Of a DNA stretch of 36,079 bases, positions 1 through 8,090 are shown one piece after another; positions within the stretch are counted from its first letter, which is position 1; the number at the start of each line of letters is the position of its first letter. The position numbers were made by a program, and so were the translations under genes. Under the pieces are notes generated by a model. That model was not told the origin of the DNA and ran no database searches. It saw only the letters and a list, made by a program, of their open reading frames with translations. This stretch comes from an uncultured Clostridia bacterium (GTDB lineage Bacteria; Bacillota; Clostridia; Oscillospirales; Ruminococcaceae), in NCBI GenBank assembly GCA_947627455.1, contig CANQWC010000024.1, positions 1 to 36,079 on the forward strand, read 5' to 3'.

Positions 1-941
1 ATGTTGTCCTCAAGCGTGGCGTTTTTGCCGAGGAGGAGCGAATCGTTTTCGCCGCGCATGCCTATCGTTATGAGGTTTTCAAAGTTCTTGCTGCGCTTTA
101 AGCCGTCGCGCCAGAACTCGGTGATGGCTTCTTTGTTGGAAATAAAGCTCCATGTGTTGTCATCGCCGTACTTTTTATAGATGTGCTGCCACTCGGCGCC
201 CGCGCGGCACATGGGCTCGTGGTGGGAGGCGCCGACGATTATTCCGTATGTATCGGCGAGCTCGGCGTTTTTGAGCCCCGGGCCGTCGTCCCAGAACTCG
301 CCTGTCCACATCGCGGGCCAGAGATAGTTGCCCTTTAACCTTAGAATAAGCTTGAAGACGTGGTCGTAGGCCTTGGCGTTATAGCCGCCGAAACGCTTCT
401 TGCTCCAGCCGCCGAACGCGGGCCAGTCGTCGTTGATGAAGAGGCCGCGATATCTGACCGAGGGCTCTTTTGAGATGAAGGAGTCGATGTCGAGAGAGAC
501 CTCGGACTTTTTCTTGGGGACGACGTCGCCCCAATAGACGAGCGGAGAGACGCCGACTCGCTCGGAGAGGTCGAATATTCCGTAGATCGTTCCCCTCTTG
601 TCGCTTCCGCAGACTATCAGCGCGGTTTTTATATCATCGCGGTCTTCAAATGGCCTGTCGACGGTAAAAATTTCGAAGACCTCGCGCATGTCAGATATGC
701 CGTCGGGGCTGAGCTTTGAGCTCGCAATAAGGCGGTCAAGAACAGGGCTTTTGCCGAGCGTCGCAAAAATCACGACGTTTTCGGTGGAAAGCTCATCGGG
801 AGTGGAAACGATTTTCGGCTTTTTGCCGCAGACAAGGCTGACGTCGTTTGAGTGCTCGTCGGCAATAAGCCTTACTCCCTCGAACGCCGCGGCCTCGACG
901 AGAATATCGCATAGAACACCGTTTTTAAACAATTCAAACAT
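1..941 (-). CDS. Glycosyl hydrolase family 115 protein (partial, N-terminal 313 residues)
   Basis: The 5' part of a long gene that runs off the left edge; the family is usually over 800 residues, so about a third is present. GH115 enzymes remove (4-O-methyl)glucuronic acid from xylan side chains. The translation contains the family-typical block RGLFINDDWPAFGGW followed by KRFGGYNAKAYDHVF, LRLKGNYLWPAMWTGEFWDD and GASHHEPMCRAGAEW (about residues 190-270). The start is the ATG at 941, preceded by GGAGAG about seven bases upstream. No signal peptide is visible (it opens MFELFKNGVLCDILVEAA), which suggests a cytoplasmic enzyme acting on imported xylo-oligosaccharides. A TATACT at 978-983 (minus strand) may be its -10 but lacks a clear -35; a small inverted repeat ATTCG-CCC-CGAAT lies just upstream. 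Family assignment is from recognised motifs; the exact substrate is inference. Confidence 0.85.
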   Translation of the reverse strand, partial: MFELFKNGVLCDILVEAAAFEGVRLIADEHSNDVSLVCGKKPKIVSTPDELSTENVVIFATLGKSPVLDRLIASSKLSPDGISDMREVFEIFTVDRPFEDRDDIKTALIVCGSDKRGTIYGIFDLSERVGVSPLVYWGDVVPKKKSEVSLDIDSFISKEPSVRYRGLFINDDWPAFGGWSKKRFGGYNAKAYDHVFKLILRLKGNYLWPAMWTGEFWDDGPGLKNAELADTYGIIVGASHHEPMCRAGAEWQHIYKKYGDDNTWSFISNKEAITEFWRDGLKRSKNFENLITIGMRGENDSLLLGKNATLEDN

Positions 942-1064
942 TTCATTCTCTCCGTTCAAAGATTTTATCGCTGTTTCAGTATATCATATTCGGGGCGAAT
1001 TTTCCATAGTTTTTCGGAAAAATTGTTCTTCCCGCAAATTATAGCCCTCTTTATGCAAAGAAAA

Positions 1065-1083
1065 AGAGCCCGAGACAGGCTCT
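1065..1083 (-). terminator. Rho-independent terminator of the DedA/TVP38 operon
   Basis: On the minus strand an AGAGCC…GGCTCT hairpin with a seven-base loop is followed by TTTTTCTTT. It sits five bases past the stop of the TVP38-like gene and closes that two-gene unit before the GH115 gene. Confidence 0.75.
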
Positions 1084-1087
1084 GAAT

Positions 1088-1801
1088 TCATTGTACTTTG
1101 TTTTTGTACTGCTGTTTGGCGCTTTTGAAGCTGTTGATTATCCTGTCTTTGTAGCAGATTCCGACGATGCCCGCGATTGCGACTATTAAGAACATCACGA
1201 CCGCGATGGCGATATTGCCGTCGCCGAGGCTTGAGCCGAAAACGATGGATATTATCATCGCGGGGGCTCGGGCGGATATCGAGAGAATGAAAAATGTCGA
1301 GGGCTTGATCCTCGTCAGCGGGGCAAGGTAGGTAAGGGCGTCCTTGGGCATGACGGGCATCAGGAAAAGAATAAACACGGCGAGCTCGACCTTTTTGGTG
1401 TCCTGCAAAAAGCTGAGCTTCTTGATGCCCTTTGAATCGAACAGGGCCTCGACTATCGGCATTCCGAGCCACTTTACAAGGTAGAATACCGCCATCTCGC
1501 CCAAAAGAGTGCCGAATATGCAGAGCACCGAGCCCCAGAAGCCGCCGAACAGCACCCCCGCAAGAATCTGGATAAATGCGCCCGGGATCAGCGCGACAAC
1601 TATCTGTAAGACCTGAAGAACGAGAAAAACCAATACCCCGAGCAGGAGATTATTCTCAACGAGGAGCTCGATATTCTGCCTGCCCTCCTCGCTTGTGAGC
1701 ATCGGGACTATCGGCCAGCAGAGAAGCGTCAGCCCGACCATCACGACCGCAAAGAGTATAAGCGCAGCTATGCGTATCGCCAATTTGGTTTTTTCTGACA
1801 T
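1088..1801 (-). CDS. TVP38/TMEM64 (VTT/DedA-superfamily) membrane protein
   Basis: A 237-residue integral membrane protein. It has a hydrophobic N-terminal helix (about residues 9-33), a second around 52-75 and the family's reentrant-loop block PGAFIQILAGVLFGGFWGS (about 74-92), followed by GTLLGEMAVFYLVKWLG. It has further helices at about 140-160 and 185-215. VTT-domain proteins are linked to lipid scrambling or flipping and membrane homeostasis; no specific substrate can be read here. The start at 1801 follows a GGTGAT element. It lies 18 bp after the stop of the upstream membrane gene and ends just before a hairpin terminator, so the two form a small operon. Confident at family level, unknown at function level. 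Confidence 0.85.
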   Translation of the reverse strand: MSEKTKLAIRIAALILFAVVMVGLTLLCWPIVPMLTSEEGRQNIELLVENNLLLGVLVFLVLQVLQIVVALIPGAFIQILAGVLFGGFWGSVLCIFGTLLGEMAVFYLVKWLGMPIVEALFDSKGIKKLSFLQDTKKVELAVFILFLMPVMPKDALTYLAPLTRIKPSTFFILSISARAPAMIISIVFGSSLGDGNIAIAVVMFLIVAIAGIVGICYKDRIINSFKSAKQQYKNKVQ

Positions 1802-1819
1802 AAAATCACCAGTACATTC

Positions 1820-2347
1820 CTATTTTCTTCGGAAAAGCCTTTTTCGCAGTTTTTTGACGTAGTAGGCCGACCAGATGCGTATTCCTGAGTCGTAGAGAAT
1901 CAGCAGGATATTTCCGCAGAGGAGAAAGAGGACCATCGCAAGCTTTGTGAACTCCTCGCTGTCGACCGCGACAAGAACCTTCATCAGTATGAAGTATGAC
2001 ACTATCATCGAGATATTAAACACCGAAAAACGTATCAGATATTTCAGAAATTTCGATCTGAGCCTGTCGGTCTCGATGCTGAGCATCGGGTAGTAGCCGA
2101 AAAATGCCGCAAAGAGCATCGCCGATTCCTTCTCGGGCGAGATAAAAAGAAGCAACGCAGAGGCGCTTATATAGGCCGCTATGCCGATTCGCTTTCCGCA
2201 TTCGATGCTCACGATAAACATTATAAAGCCCGCGATCATCGGGCAGACATATGTAGCGAAAGGTATTACGGCGGCAAGAAGCATTATCAGCACGCAGAGC
2301 GCAGACGCTATTCCGCCGAAAGCGATGCTGAAACTCAGCTTGTGCAT
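1820..2347 (-). CDS. Uncharacterised multi-pass membrane protein
   Basis: 175 residues with about five hydrophobic segments (roughly 8-30, 33-50, 55-85, 105-127 and 137-155) and a very basic tail (KKLRKRLFRRK). I do not assign it to a characterised family. The compact five-helix layout and the opening SFSIAFGGIASALCVLIMLLAAVIPFATYVCPMIAG resemble substrate-binding S components of ECF transporters, but no EcfA or EcfT gene is near. An AGGAG element lies ten bases before the ATG at 2347, and a good promoter lies at 2369-2397. It is first in a two-gene unit with the TVP38-like gene. The conserved GIASALCVLIM start is shared with hypothetical proteins I know from related Clostridia, so it is probably a real conserved gene. 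Confidence 0.7.
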   Translation of the reverse strand: MHKLSFSIAFGGIASALCVLIMLLAAVIPFATYVCPMIAGFIMFIVSIECGKRIGIAAYISASALLLFISPEKESAMLFAAFFGYYPMLSIETDRLRSKFLKYLIRFSVFNISMIVSYFILMKVLVAVDSEEFTKLAMVLFLLCGNILLILYDSGIRIWSAYYVKKLRKRLFRRK

Positions 2348-2368
2348 TGAATTCCGCGCTCCTTTCAG

Positions 2369-2397
2369 ATTATATAATGAAAAAAATTAAGAATCAA
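2369..2397 (-). promoter_or_regulatory. Sigma-A-type promoter for the two-membrane-protein operon
   Basis: Minus strand TTGATT (2397-2392), 17-bp spacer, TATAAT (2374-2369), about 20 bp upstream of the start codon at 2347. It makes the two membrane genes independent of the rluB unit upstream. Confidence 0.75.
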
Positions 2398-2432
2398 TAG
2401 ACAAAAGATTAAGAAATTATTAAGAATATCGC

Positions 2433-2810
2433 TCAGTCTTTGGCACTCTTGCAGCCCTCGCAGCCGCCGAAAACCTCGGAAACAGGCTCTAATACGGTGC
2501 CGCTCTTTATGATGCCGAGGCGCTTTGCGATATCTTCGCTGCCGCGCTCAAAGACGGCTTTTTCAACGCCCTTTACCGCGGCAAGAAAGAGAATGCTCCG
2601 CAAAATGCCGTCGGCAAGCATAAGATCGTCGCCGTGGGAGATCATATATATTGTGAGAGCGTCGGCGGAAAGCTCATAGACGCCGAAGCCGTTGACTTCA
2701 TCGCCGTTGACAGCCTCGGAGACCCTTATATTCGGGTTGCCCGAAAGGCCGAGGTCGGAGATGACCTTTTCATAGCCGTCAAGGCCGTCTTTTTTTATTA
2801 TCTGAAGCAT
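2433..2810 (-). CDS. Hypothetical protein, GNAT-like small domain with C-terminal CxxC
   Basis: 125 residues, unrecognised beyond a weak resemblance to one half of a GNAT-type acetyltransferase fold: alternating short strands, then LADGILRSILFLAAVKGVEKAVFE as a helix-strand pair (about residues 64-87). No acetyl-CoA P-loop is evident, so activity is doubtful. The C-terminus carries GGCEGCKSAKD, a CxxC that could bind a metal or be redox active. The start ATG at 2810 is preceded by AAGGAGAG at good spacing and lies inside the 3' end of the pseudouridine synthase gene (32-bp overlap), implying translational coupling. It is the last gene of the site-2-protease/scpAB/dacF/rluB unit. Confidence 0.6.
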   Translation of the reverse strand: MLQIIKKDGLDGYEKVISDLGLSGNPNIRVSEAVNGDEVNGFGVYELSADALTIYMISHGDDLMLADGILRSILFLAAVKGVEKAVFERGSEDIAKRLGIIKSGTVLEPVSEVFGGCEGCKSAKD

Positions 2811-3546
2811 TTGCGTTCTCTCCTTTTCTGAGACTGTTTTTCAGCGCCGTGAGCTCGGCGGAGGTCAGCTCGCGGTATTCGCCCGGCTTTAACATTCCGA
2901 GCCTCAACGGGCCGACAGAAATTCTTTTCAGCCTTGCGACCTCGAGCCCGACGGCCTCGCACATTTTTCTTATCTGGCGGTTTCGGCCCTCGCGAATAGT
3001 AAGTTGGAGCACTACCCTGCCCTCCTGTTTGTCAAGGACCTGAACCGATGCGGGGAGAGTCTTTTTGCCGTCGATGACGACGCCCTCGCTGAAGGCTTCA
3101 AGCTGATCTTCGGAAATATCGGGGCGGACAGTTACCCGATAGGTTTTTGAAATGTGGCCGCTCGGGTGCATTATTTTGTTCGCAAGGTCGCCGTCGTTGG
3201 TGAACAAAAGAAGCCCCTCGGAATTGCGGTCGAGCCTGCCGATCGGGAAAACGCGCTCGGGGATATCCGAGATGAGATCCATCACGCACTTTCTGTCGAG
3301 CTCGTCGGAGGCGGTGGTGACGTAGCCGCGGGGCTTGTTGAGCATGTAGTAGACGAGCTCTCGCTTTGTCGGGGTGGCGAGGTTTACGCCGTCGACGCTT
3401 ATGATATCGGCCGAAGTGTCGGCCTTATCGCCGAGCTTGCAGGGGTGCCCGTTGACCCTTACCCTGCCCTCGGCGATGAGCTCTTCGGCTTTTCTTCGCG
3501 AACAGTAACCGCTGTCGCTGATTATCTTCTGAATTCTTGTTTCCAT
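2779..3546 (-). CDS. rluB: rRNA pseudouridine synthase, RsuA/RluB family
   Basis: 255 residues, full length for the family. It isomerises a specific uridine in rRNA to pseudouridine. An S4 RNA-binding domain occupies about residues 3-55 (IQKIISDSGYCSRRKAEELI … GRVRVNG). The catalytic domain follows, with the family motif IGRLDRNSEGLLLFTNDG; Asp106 is the expected catalytic aspartate. The IREGRNRQIRKM motif is at about 195-205. The ATG at 3546 follows GGAAG. In Gram-positive genomes rluB/ypuL commonly sits with scpA, scpB and dacF, exactly as here. The C-terminal tail is short, basic and overlaps the next gene. RluB (23S) is preferred over RsuA (16S) on context only. Confidence 0.92.
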   Translation of the reverse strand: METRIQKIISDSGYCSRRKAEELIAEGRVRVNGHPCKLGDKADTSADIISVDGVNLATPTKRELVYYMLNKPRGYVTTASDELDRKCVMDLISDIPERVFPIGRLDRNSEGLLLFTNDGDLANKIMHPSGHISKTYRVTVRPDISEDQLEAFSEGVVIDGKKTLPASVQVLDKQEGRVVLQLTIREGRNRQIRKMCEAVGLEVARLKRISVGPLRLGMLKPGEYRELTSAELTALKNSLRKGENANASDNKKRRP

Positions 3547-3567
3547 TTTATGTCACTTCCGATGTCG

Positions 3568-4644
3568 TTATCGCGGCGATTTTAACTCCTCTGAAAGGCC
3601 GATGTCGGATATCGCGAGGATACCGCCGTCAAGATAATAGATGACCTGACCGACAGGCTCGCCGCACTCGGCGGGGGCGTAGATAAACCTCGGCAAAAGG
3701 ACAGTTTTCTCGACCCTCTCTCCGTCGCCGCTCGGGACGGTGACACCCTTTTCCTCGGAAATCAGCTCAGCGGTGTCGGACGTTCCGCCGACCGCCGCGA
3801 CCCTGTATGTCTCGCCGCCGAGGTCGACATGCTCGAGCACCGAAAAGCCGTGCTCGAACATCGCCTTGTGGTCTATCCAGTCGGTCGAGTCGCTGAGAGT
3901 AACGCAGATGAGATTCACGCCGCCGCGCTCGCAGGCGGATATAAGGCATCGGCCCGCCTTTGTGGTGAAGCCCGTTTTTACGCCGTAGACGCCCTCGCAG
4001 CCCTCAAGAAGCTTGTTGGTGTTGCCGAGCCAAACGCTTCGGCCGCCGAGGTCGAGACTTATTGACTTGGTTCCGCAGATCTCGCGGAAAATCGGGTTTT
4101 TCAGGGCATAGGCGGCAAGCTTGGCCATGTCGTATGCGGTGGAATAGTGGTCGTCGGTATAGTCGTCGAGACCCGACGGCGTCGCAAAATGAGTAGAGCT
4201 CAGGCCGAGCTCTTCGGCCTTTTTGTTCATCATCGCGACGAAATTTTCAACGCTGCCGCCGACAGCCACTGCCGCGGCGTTTGCAGCGTCGTTGCCGCTC
4301 GGGAGCATCATTCCGTAGCAAAGCTGCCTTTTGGTGACGGTGTCGCCCTCCAAAAGACCCATTGATGAGCCCTCGACTTTTATCGCTTCGCTGTCGACGG
4401 TGAACGGGCTGTCAAGATTGCCCGATTCCACCGTCAGGATTGTGGTCATTATTTTTGTCGTGCTCGCCATCTGAAGCTTCTGCTCCATGTTCTTTGAGTC
4501 GACGATTCGGCCGCTGTCGGCGTCCATTATCACATACGCCTTGGCGTTAGTGATGACCTCGTCGGCCCGTATATTTATACAGATAACGGTCGCGATTGCG
4601 CATAGACAGATCAGGCAGACGACCATTTTTCTGATGTATTCCAT
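3568..4644 (-). CDS. dacF: D-alanyl-D-alanine carboxypeptidase, DacF-like (peptidase S11)
   Basis: 358 residues. It trims the terminal D-Ala from peptidoglycan pentapeptides outside the membrane. An N-terminal hydrophobic segment (about residues 7-25) acts as signal sequence or anchor. All three penicillin-binding motifs are intact: S61-TT-K64 (SxxK), S116-G-N118 and K223-T-G225. The C-terminal domain is the PBP5-type beta region. The ATG at 4644 is preceded by GGAGG in AATTCGGAGGAG. In Bacillus and Clostridia DacF is a sporulation-linked carboxypeptidase that shapes spore cortex cross-linking. The neighbouring gerW and scpAB genes match that arrangement, but its timing here is inferred. Confidence 0.92.
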   Translation of the reverse strand: MEYIRKMVVCLICLCAIATVICINIRADEVITNAKAYVIMDADSGRIVDSKNMEQKLQMASTTKIMTTILTVESGNLDSPFTVDSEAIKVEGSSMGLLEGDTVTKRQLCYGMMLPSGNDAANAAAVAVGGSVENFVAMMNKKAEELGLSSTHFATPSGLDDYTDDHYSTAYDMAKLAAYALKNPIFREICGTKSISLDLGGRSVWLGNTNKLLEGCEGVYGVKTGFTTKAGRCLISACERGGVNLICVTLSDSTDWIDHKAMFEHGFSVLEHVDLGGETYRVAAVGGTSDTAELISEEKGVTVPSGDGERVEKTVLLPRFIYAPAECGEPVGQVIYYLDGGILAISDIGLSEELKSPR

Positions 4645-4711
4645 AAACTCACTCCTCCGAATTGAGATTCGGAAGTTAGTTTATGCGGCGAGCTCGGAAA
4701 AATACGCGGGA

Positions 4712-5119
4712 TTATTCGGCGCTGTTTTCGGTCGGAGCGTCGGTCTTGTTCTTTGAAATTATGCCCGAAATTTTATCGACAACATCGGGAATAAGCGCCA
4801 GAGCGGCGTTTTCCTTCGGGGCGTTGATTGTCATCTGGAGAAGCTTTACGTTGCCGTCGGGCATTATGGTAATAAATGCTATCGGCTGAATCGAAACTCC
4901 GCCGCCTGCGCCACCGCCGAAAAGCTCGCCCGCCTGCTTGGTCGGAAGATCGGAACCGCCCGAACCGAAGCCGACAGATATCTTTGAAACGGGAATTATC
5001 GTGGTGCCGTTGCCCGTTACAATCGGCTTGCCGATGACCGTCTCGGTGTCGGCCAGCTCCTTTACCTTTTCGATGGCTGTTTTTACCAGAACTTCAAGGT
5101 TTGTGCTTTTTTCGCTCAT
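4712..5119 (-). CDS. gerW: GerW/YtfJ family sporulation protein
   Basis: 135 residues. Family landmarks are present: an N-terminal helix, then IGKPIVTGNGTTIIPVSKISVGFGSGGSD and a glycine-rich GELFGGGAGGGVSIQPIAFI stretch, followed by a C-terminal IPDVVDKISGII helix. GerW (YtfJ) is a forespore-made protein needed for spore germination with some germinants in Bacillus; its biochemical role is unresolved. The ATG overlaps the stop of the DUF2953 gene by 4 nt, as with ytfI–ytfJ in Bacillus. Its presence is the clearest sign that this organism belongs to a spore-forming lineage. Confidence 0.93.
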   Translation of the reverse strand: MSEKSTNLEVLVKTAIEKVKELADTETVIGKPIVTGNGTTIIPVSKISVGFGSGGSDLPTKQAGELFGGGAGGGVSIQPIAFITIMPDGNVKLLQMTINAPKENAALALIPDVVDKISGIISKNKTDAPTENSAE

Positions 5120-5886
5120 TTTGTTTTCTCCTTTGCCTTATTTTCAAGTTTTTTCATGCTCTTTCTGATTTTAAGATAGTAGATCCCGACATATGCCGCA
5201 AGGGCGATGACCGCGCTCGGACGGACATATATCGCGGTTTTATAATAAAGCTCGGTGACTTTATTTTCAAAATCGCAGGTGATATCGGTCTTGTCGATCT
5301 TCACGCTGAATATGCAGCATAAAAGCGCAAGGACGTTGTAAAACACCGCGTTGACCCTGCCGAAATTAAGCCCCGCTTTGTATGGGTCGTCGCTGCCGAT
5401 TTTAAGCTCGAGGCGAAGGCCGTAGAACCTTATCAGCTTCAAAAGCTTTCGGAAAGCTTTTTTGCCCGCGGGAATGTACTTTTTGTACTCGTTGAACTGC
5501 TCTAAAAGCGTGGGCTTCGGGGACTTTTCTTCTACGGAGGTCTCGGAAGTTTCGTCGGAGGGTTCCTCGGTTTTTTCTTCTTCCGAGGGCGACTTCTCGG
5601 CCTTGTCGGACTCGGCGGCGGGCGCAGCGGGTTCTTCGGTGGAATCAACAGCGGGGATCTCGCTGAGCTCGTAATCATCGGAAGAGGAACTTTGAGCATC
5701 GGAAGCTGCGTCGGGAGTTTTATTCGGAAGAGAGAGCTTGTAAAGCGTAAATCCGAAATACTTTACAACAAGGGAAAAGCGCTTGAGATCGCCCTCTATA
5801 TAAGCTTTTACGGAAAAGTGAAGGAGAACGGTCAGAAGTATTACTATCGCGGCGATGACGCCCAAAATTATCCACAATACAGTCAT
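5116..5886 (-). CDS. DUF2953 domain-containing membrane protein (YtfI-like)
   Basis: 256 residues with one N-terminal transmembrane helix (about 3-22). A long acidic, Ser/Glu/Pro-rich low-complexity linker (about 58-120) follows, then the DUF2953-type core (GLRLELKIGSDDPYKAGLNFGRVNAVFYNVLAL) and a second hydrophobic stretch near the C-terminus followed by a lysine-rich tail. Function is unknown; the family travels with gerW/ytfJ and is usually taken as sporulation related. The stop overlaps the gerW start (ATGA). The start at 5886 follows AAAGGGGAA. The linker looks like a spacer and would be expected to vary between strains. Confidence 0.85.
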   Translation of the reverse strand: MTVLWIILGVIAAIVILLTVLLHFSVKAYIEGDLKRFSLVVKYFGFTLYKLSLPNKTPDAASDAQSSSSDDYELSEIPAVDSTEEPAAPAAESDKAEKSPSEEEKTEEPSDETSETSVEEKSPKPTLLEQFNEYKKYIPAGKKAFRKLLKLIRFYGLRLELKIGSDDPYKAGLNFGRVNAVFYNVLALLCCIFSVKIDKTDITCDFENKVTELYYKTAIYVRPSAVIALAAYVGIYYLKIRKSMKKLENKAKEKTK

Positions 5887-5918
5887 ATCATTCCCCTTTC
5901 GCAGATTTTTTAATCAGG

Positions 5919-6473
5919 TCAGTCCTCGGGCTTGCTTACGTCGTCGAAGGTCATCTGGGAGTTGTCGCTCGGGAGCGGCGGGAGGTCGGCTATCGACGCA
6001 AGGCCGAAGCACCGCAGAAAATTGGCGGTGGTGCAGAACGTCACGGGACGCCCGGGAACATCAAGGCGGCCTGCCTCCTCGATGAGCTCTTTTTCAAGAA
6101 GATTTGAGATTACGCCGCTTGAATCAACGCCCCTGACGTCCTCGACAAAGCTTCGCGTGACGGGCTGGTTGTAGGCGATGATAGTCAGCGTTTCCATCGC
6201 GGCGGGCGAAAGCGTCGCGGTGCGCTTCGGCTCAAGAGCCGCCCTTATGTAGGGCGCGAACGGCTCTTTTGTGGCGAGCTGGTAGGAATTCTCAAGCTTT
6301 AAAACCTCGAGCGCCGAGCCTCTCTCGGAATAATTCGAGTTGAGCAGCGACACAAGCTTATGCATGTCCGAGACCTCGACCCCTGCGCCGAGAGCAAGCC
6401 GCTCAAATTCTATCGGCTCGCCGCTCGCAAAGAGAATGGCCTCGATTATGGAAATCTTTTCGTCAAGTTGCAT
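5919..6473 (-). CDS. scpB: Segregation and condensation protein B
   Basis: 184 residues, typical length. ScpB is the winged-helix kite subunit of the SMC–ScpAB condensin, which compacts and segregates the chromosome. Recognised blocks are IIEAILFASGEPIEFERLA at the N-terminus, the second winged helix LSPAAMETLTIIAYNQPVTRSFVEDVRGVDSSGVISNLLEKELIEEAGRLDVPGRPVTFCTT (about 92-150), and a short proline-rich tail. It starts two bases after the scpA stop, so the two are co-translated. Confidence 0.96.
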   Translation of the reverse strand: MQLDEKISIIEAILFASGEPIEFERLALGAGVEVSDMHKLVSLLNSNYSERGSALEVLKLENSYQLATKEPFAPYIRAALEPKRTATLSPAAMETLTIIAYNQPVTRSFVEDVRGVDSSGVISNLLEKELIEEAGRLDVPGRPVTFCTTANFLRCFGLASIADLPPLPSDNSQMTFDDVSKPED

Positions 6474-6475
6474 TT

Positions 6476-7204
6476 TTATGCCTCGCTTCTTCTATGCCGC
6501 CGTTGTTCGCGGTCAAAGGTTATTTCGGTGTTGTCGTCGTTGAGGGTGATTCGGCCCGACTTCGTGAGCTCTAATATTGCGAGAAACGTCGCGATTCTCT
6601 CGGAACGGTCGGTCATGCCGTCGTAAAGATGGGTCATCTCGCAGCGGCCCGTTCGGTAGAGCTTTCTTAAGACGTAGAGAATCTTTGAGCTTACCGAGAC
6701 TATCCTCTTTGAAACTATCGGGCGGAAAACCGACGCCTGAACGGGGCTTGTCCTGATCTTTCGGCCCGATATGCCGAAGTATGCCGCCAAAAGATCTTCG
6801 GGGTCGTGGGTCTGGGTATAGGTTTTTACGGCGGCGATCTCGGAGGGCTTCTTCACAAAGACGACATCGCCGCAGTAGTTCTCGCGAAGACGCGCGGCGG
6901 CAAGCTTGCAGAGGGAATACTCGATGAGCCTGCCCTGAAGCTCCTGCTTGAGCTCGTTCGCTTCCTCGTGCTTCGGAAGAAGGGAAAGAGTTTTTATGAG
7001 TATGAGCCTTGCGGCCATCTCAAGAAACTCGCCCGCGTATTCAAAATCCTGCTCCTCGATGCCGTCGATGTATTCGAGGTACTGATCAAGAAGAAGAGAG
7101 ATTTTTATGTCGTTGATGTTCAGCTTGTGCTTTGATATCAGGAAAAGCAAAAGGTCGAGCGGGCCCTCAAAGCTGTCGAGCCGATAGGAATATATGGCGC
7201 TCAT
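6476..7204 (-). CDS. scpA: Segregation and condensation protein A
   Basis: 242 residues. It is the kleisin subunit bridging SMC heads and binding ScpB. It opens YSYRLDSFEGPLDLLLFLISKHKLNINDIKISLLLDQYLEYI, the diagnostic ScpA N-terminal domain, and ends with a C-terminal winged-helix region (TGRCEMTHLYDGMTDRSERIATFLAILELTKSGRI). An in-frame extension upstream to 7282 exists but lies inside the protease gene and encodes a non-conserved stretch. The ATG at 7204 forms an ATGA overlap with the protease stop and matches the conserved N-terminus, so it is preferred. Confidence 0.96.
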   Translation of the reverse strand: MSAIYSYRLDSFEGPLDLLLFLISKHKLNINDIKISLLLDQYLEYIDGIEEQDFEYAGEFLEMAARLILIKTLSLLPKHEEANELKQELQGRLIEYSLCKLAAARLRENYCGDVVFVKKPSEIAAVKTYTQTHDPEDLLAAYFGISGRKIRTSPVQASVFRPIVSKRIVSVSSKILYVLRKLYRTGRCEMTHLYDGMTDRSERIATFLAILELTKSGRITLNDDNTEITFDREQRRHRRSEA

Positions 7205-7899
7205 TTGAATATCACGCCGAAGAGAAGATCGACCCAGAAGAACAGCAGCGTGAACAGGTCGTAAACCTTCGAGACAAGCCATGAGAGCGGGCCGCTGAGG
7301 ATTCCGAGGTAAATCAGGGCAAAGAGGCCGATCTGGATATAGTTGGTGTATTTATAGAGGAAGGCGTTTGCCTTTGCGGGCAGGAAGTAGGCAAGGATAT
7401 TCGAGCCGTCGAGCGGACGAATCGGCAGGAGGTTGAATATCGCGAGGGAGAGGTTTATTATCGCGAAATAGTCGAGCGCCATCAGGGCATAGCTTATCGC
7501 GACCGCGGCGGCTTGGCTCAAGAGAACCCTCGCGAAGATGTTATAGAGCACCTTTGAGGCAAAAATGCCTATCAGCGAGCAGATGAGGTTTGATAGAGGG
7601 CCCGCAAACGCGGTTATCGCCATGTCGCGCTTGTAGTTTTTGAAGTTCCTCGGGTTCACGGGGACGGGCTTTGCCCAGCCGAAACCGAAGAGAATCAAAA
7701 GAACCGAACCGACCGGGTGGATATGGGCGAGCGGGTTAAGAGTAAGCCTGCCCGCGATAAGCGCGGTATTGTCGCCGAGCTTTTTAGCGGCATAGCCGTG
7801 GGCATATTCGTGAATCGGGAGAATGGTGAAGACTATCAGTAGCCTTATGCAGAGCATGATCACAAGGTTCGGGCCTGTATTATTCAGAAGAAAAGACAA
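7201..7899 (-). CDS. Site-2 protease family (M50) membrane metalloprotease
   Basis: 232 residues when started at the TTG at 7899. It is a multi-pass intramembrane metalloprotease homologue: HEYAHG supplies the HExxH zinc site in the first hydrophobic region, and FNLLPIRPLDGSNIL gives the third ligand (NxxPxxxLDG) near residue 150. The TTG start is chosen because AAGGAG lies eight bases upstream and conserved hydrophobic sequence begins there. The longer in-frame reading to 8025 would run across the promoter. This short M50 class commonly precedes scpA in Firmicutes; substrates are unknown. It is first in the unit, driven by the promoter at 7943-7971. Confidence 0.9.
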   Translation of the reverse strand: MSFLLNNTGPNLVIMLCIRLLIVFTILPIHEYAHGYAAKKLGDNTALIAGRLTLNPLAHIHPVGSVLLILFGFGWAKPVPVNPRNFKNYKRDMAITAFAGPLSNLICSLIGIFASKVLYNIFARVLLSQAAAVAISYALMALDYFAIINLSLAIFNLLPIRPLDGSNILAYFLPAKANAFLYKYTNYIQIGLFALIYLGILSGPLSWLVSKVYDLFTLLFFWVDLLFGVIFK

Positions 7900-7942
7900 A
7901 AAAATCACTCCTTGGGGTCTTGAAAATGAATCGGTTATTTTT

Positions 7943-7971
7943 ATTGTACTATATTTTTCAGAAAATAGCAA
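7943..7971 (-). promoter_or_regulatory. Promoter of the M50–scpAB–gerW–dacF–rluB unit
   Basis: Minus strand TTGCTA (7971-7966), 17-bp spacer, TACAAT (7948-7943). It lies 44 bp upstream of the TTG start and back to back with the rpmB promoter. Confidence 0.8.
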
Positions 7972-8019
7972 GTTAAAATGGAAAGATTTGAAATAATCAA
8001 AACTTTTTTCAGAAAACAC

Positions 8020-8048
8020 TTGCATTTTATAAAAAAATTTGCTAAGAT
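8020..8048 (+). promoter_or_regulatory. Promoter of rpmB
   Basis: TTGCAT (8020-8025), 17-bp AT-rich spacer, TAAGAT (8043-8048), giving a leader of roughly 35 nt before the rpmB start. Confidence 0.75.
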
Positions 8049-8090
8049 ATACTTTGTGATTCCATGAACAAAATAAAGGAGGTGCTCCTC

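Noticed and set aside
7900-8025. Longer start for the M50 protease (reading from 8025)
   Set aside because: It would translate through the -35/-10 promoter at 7943-7971 and gives a non-conserved polar N-terminus; the TTG at 7899 has a good ribosome site.
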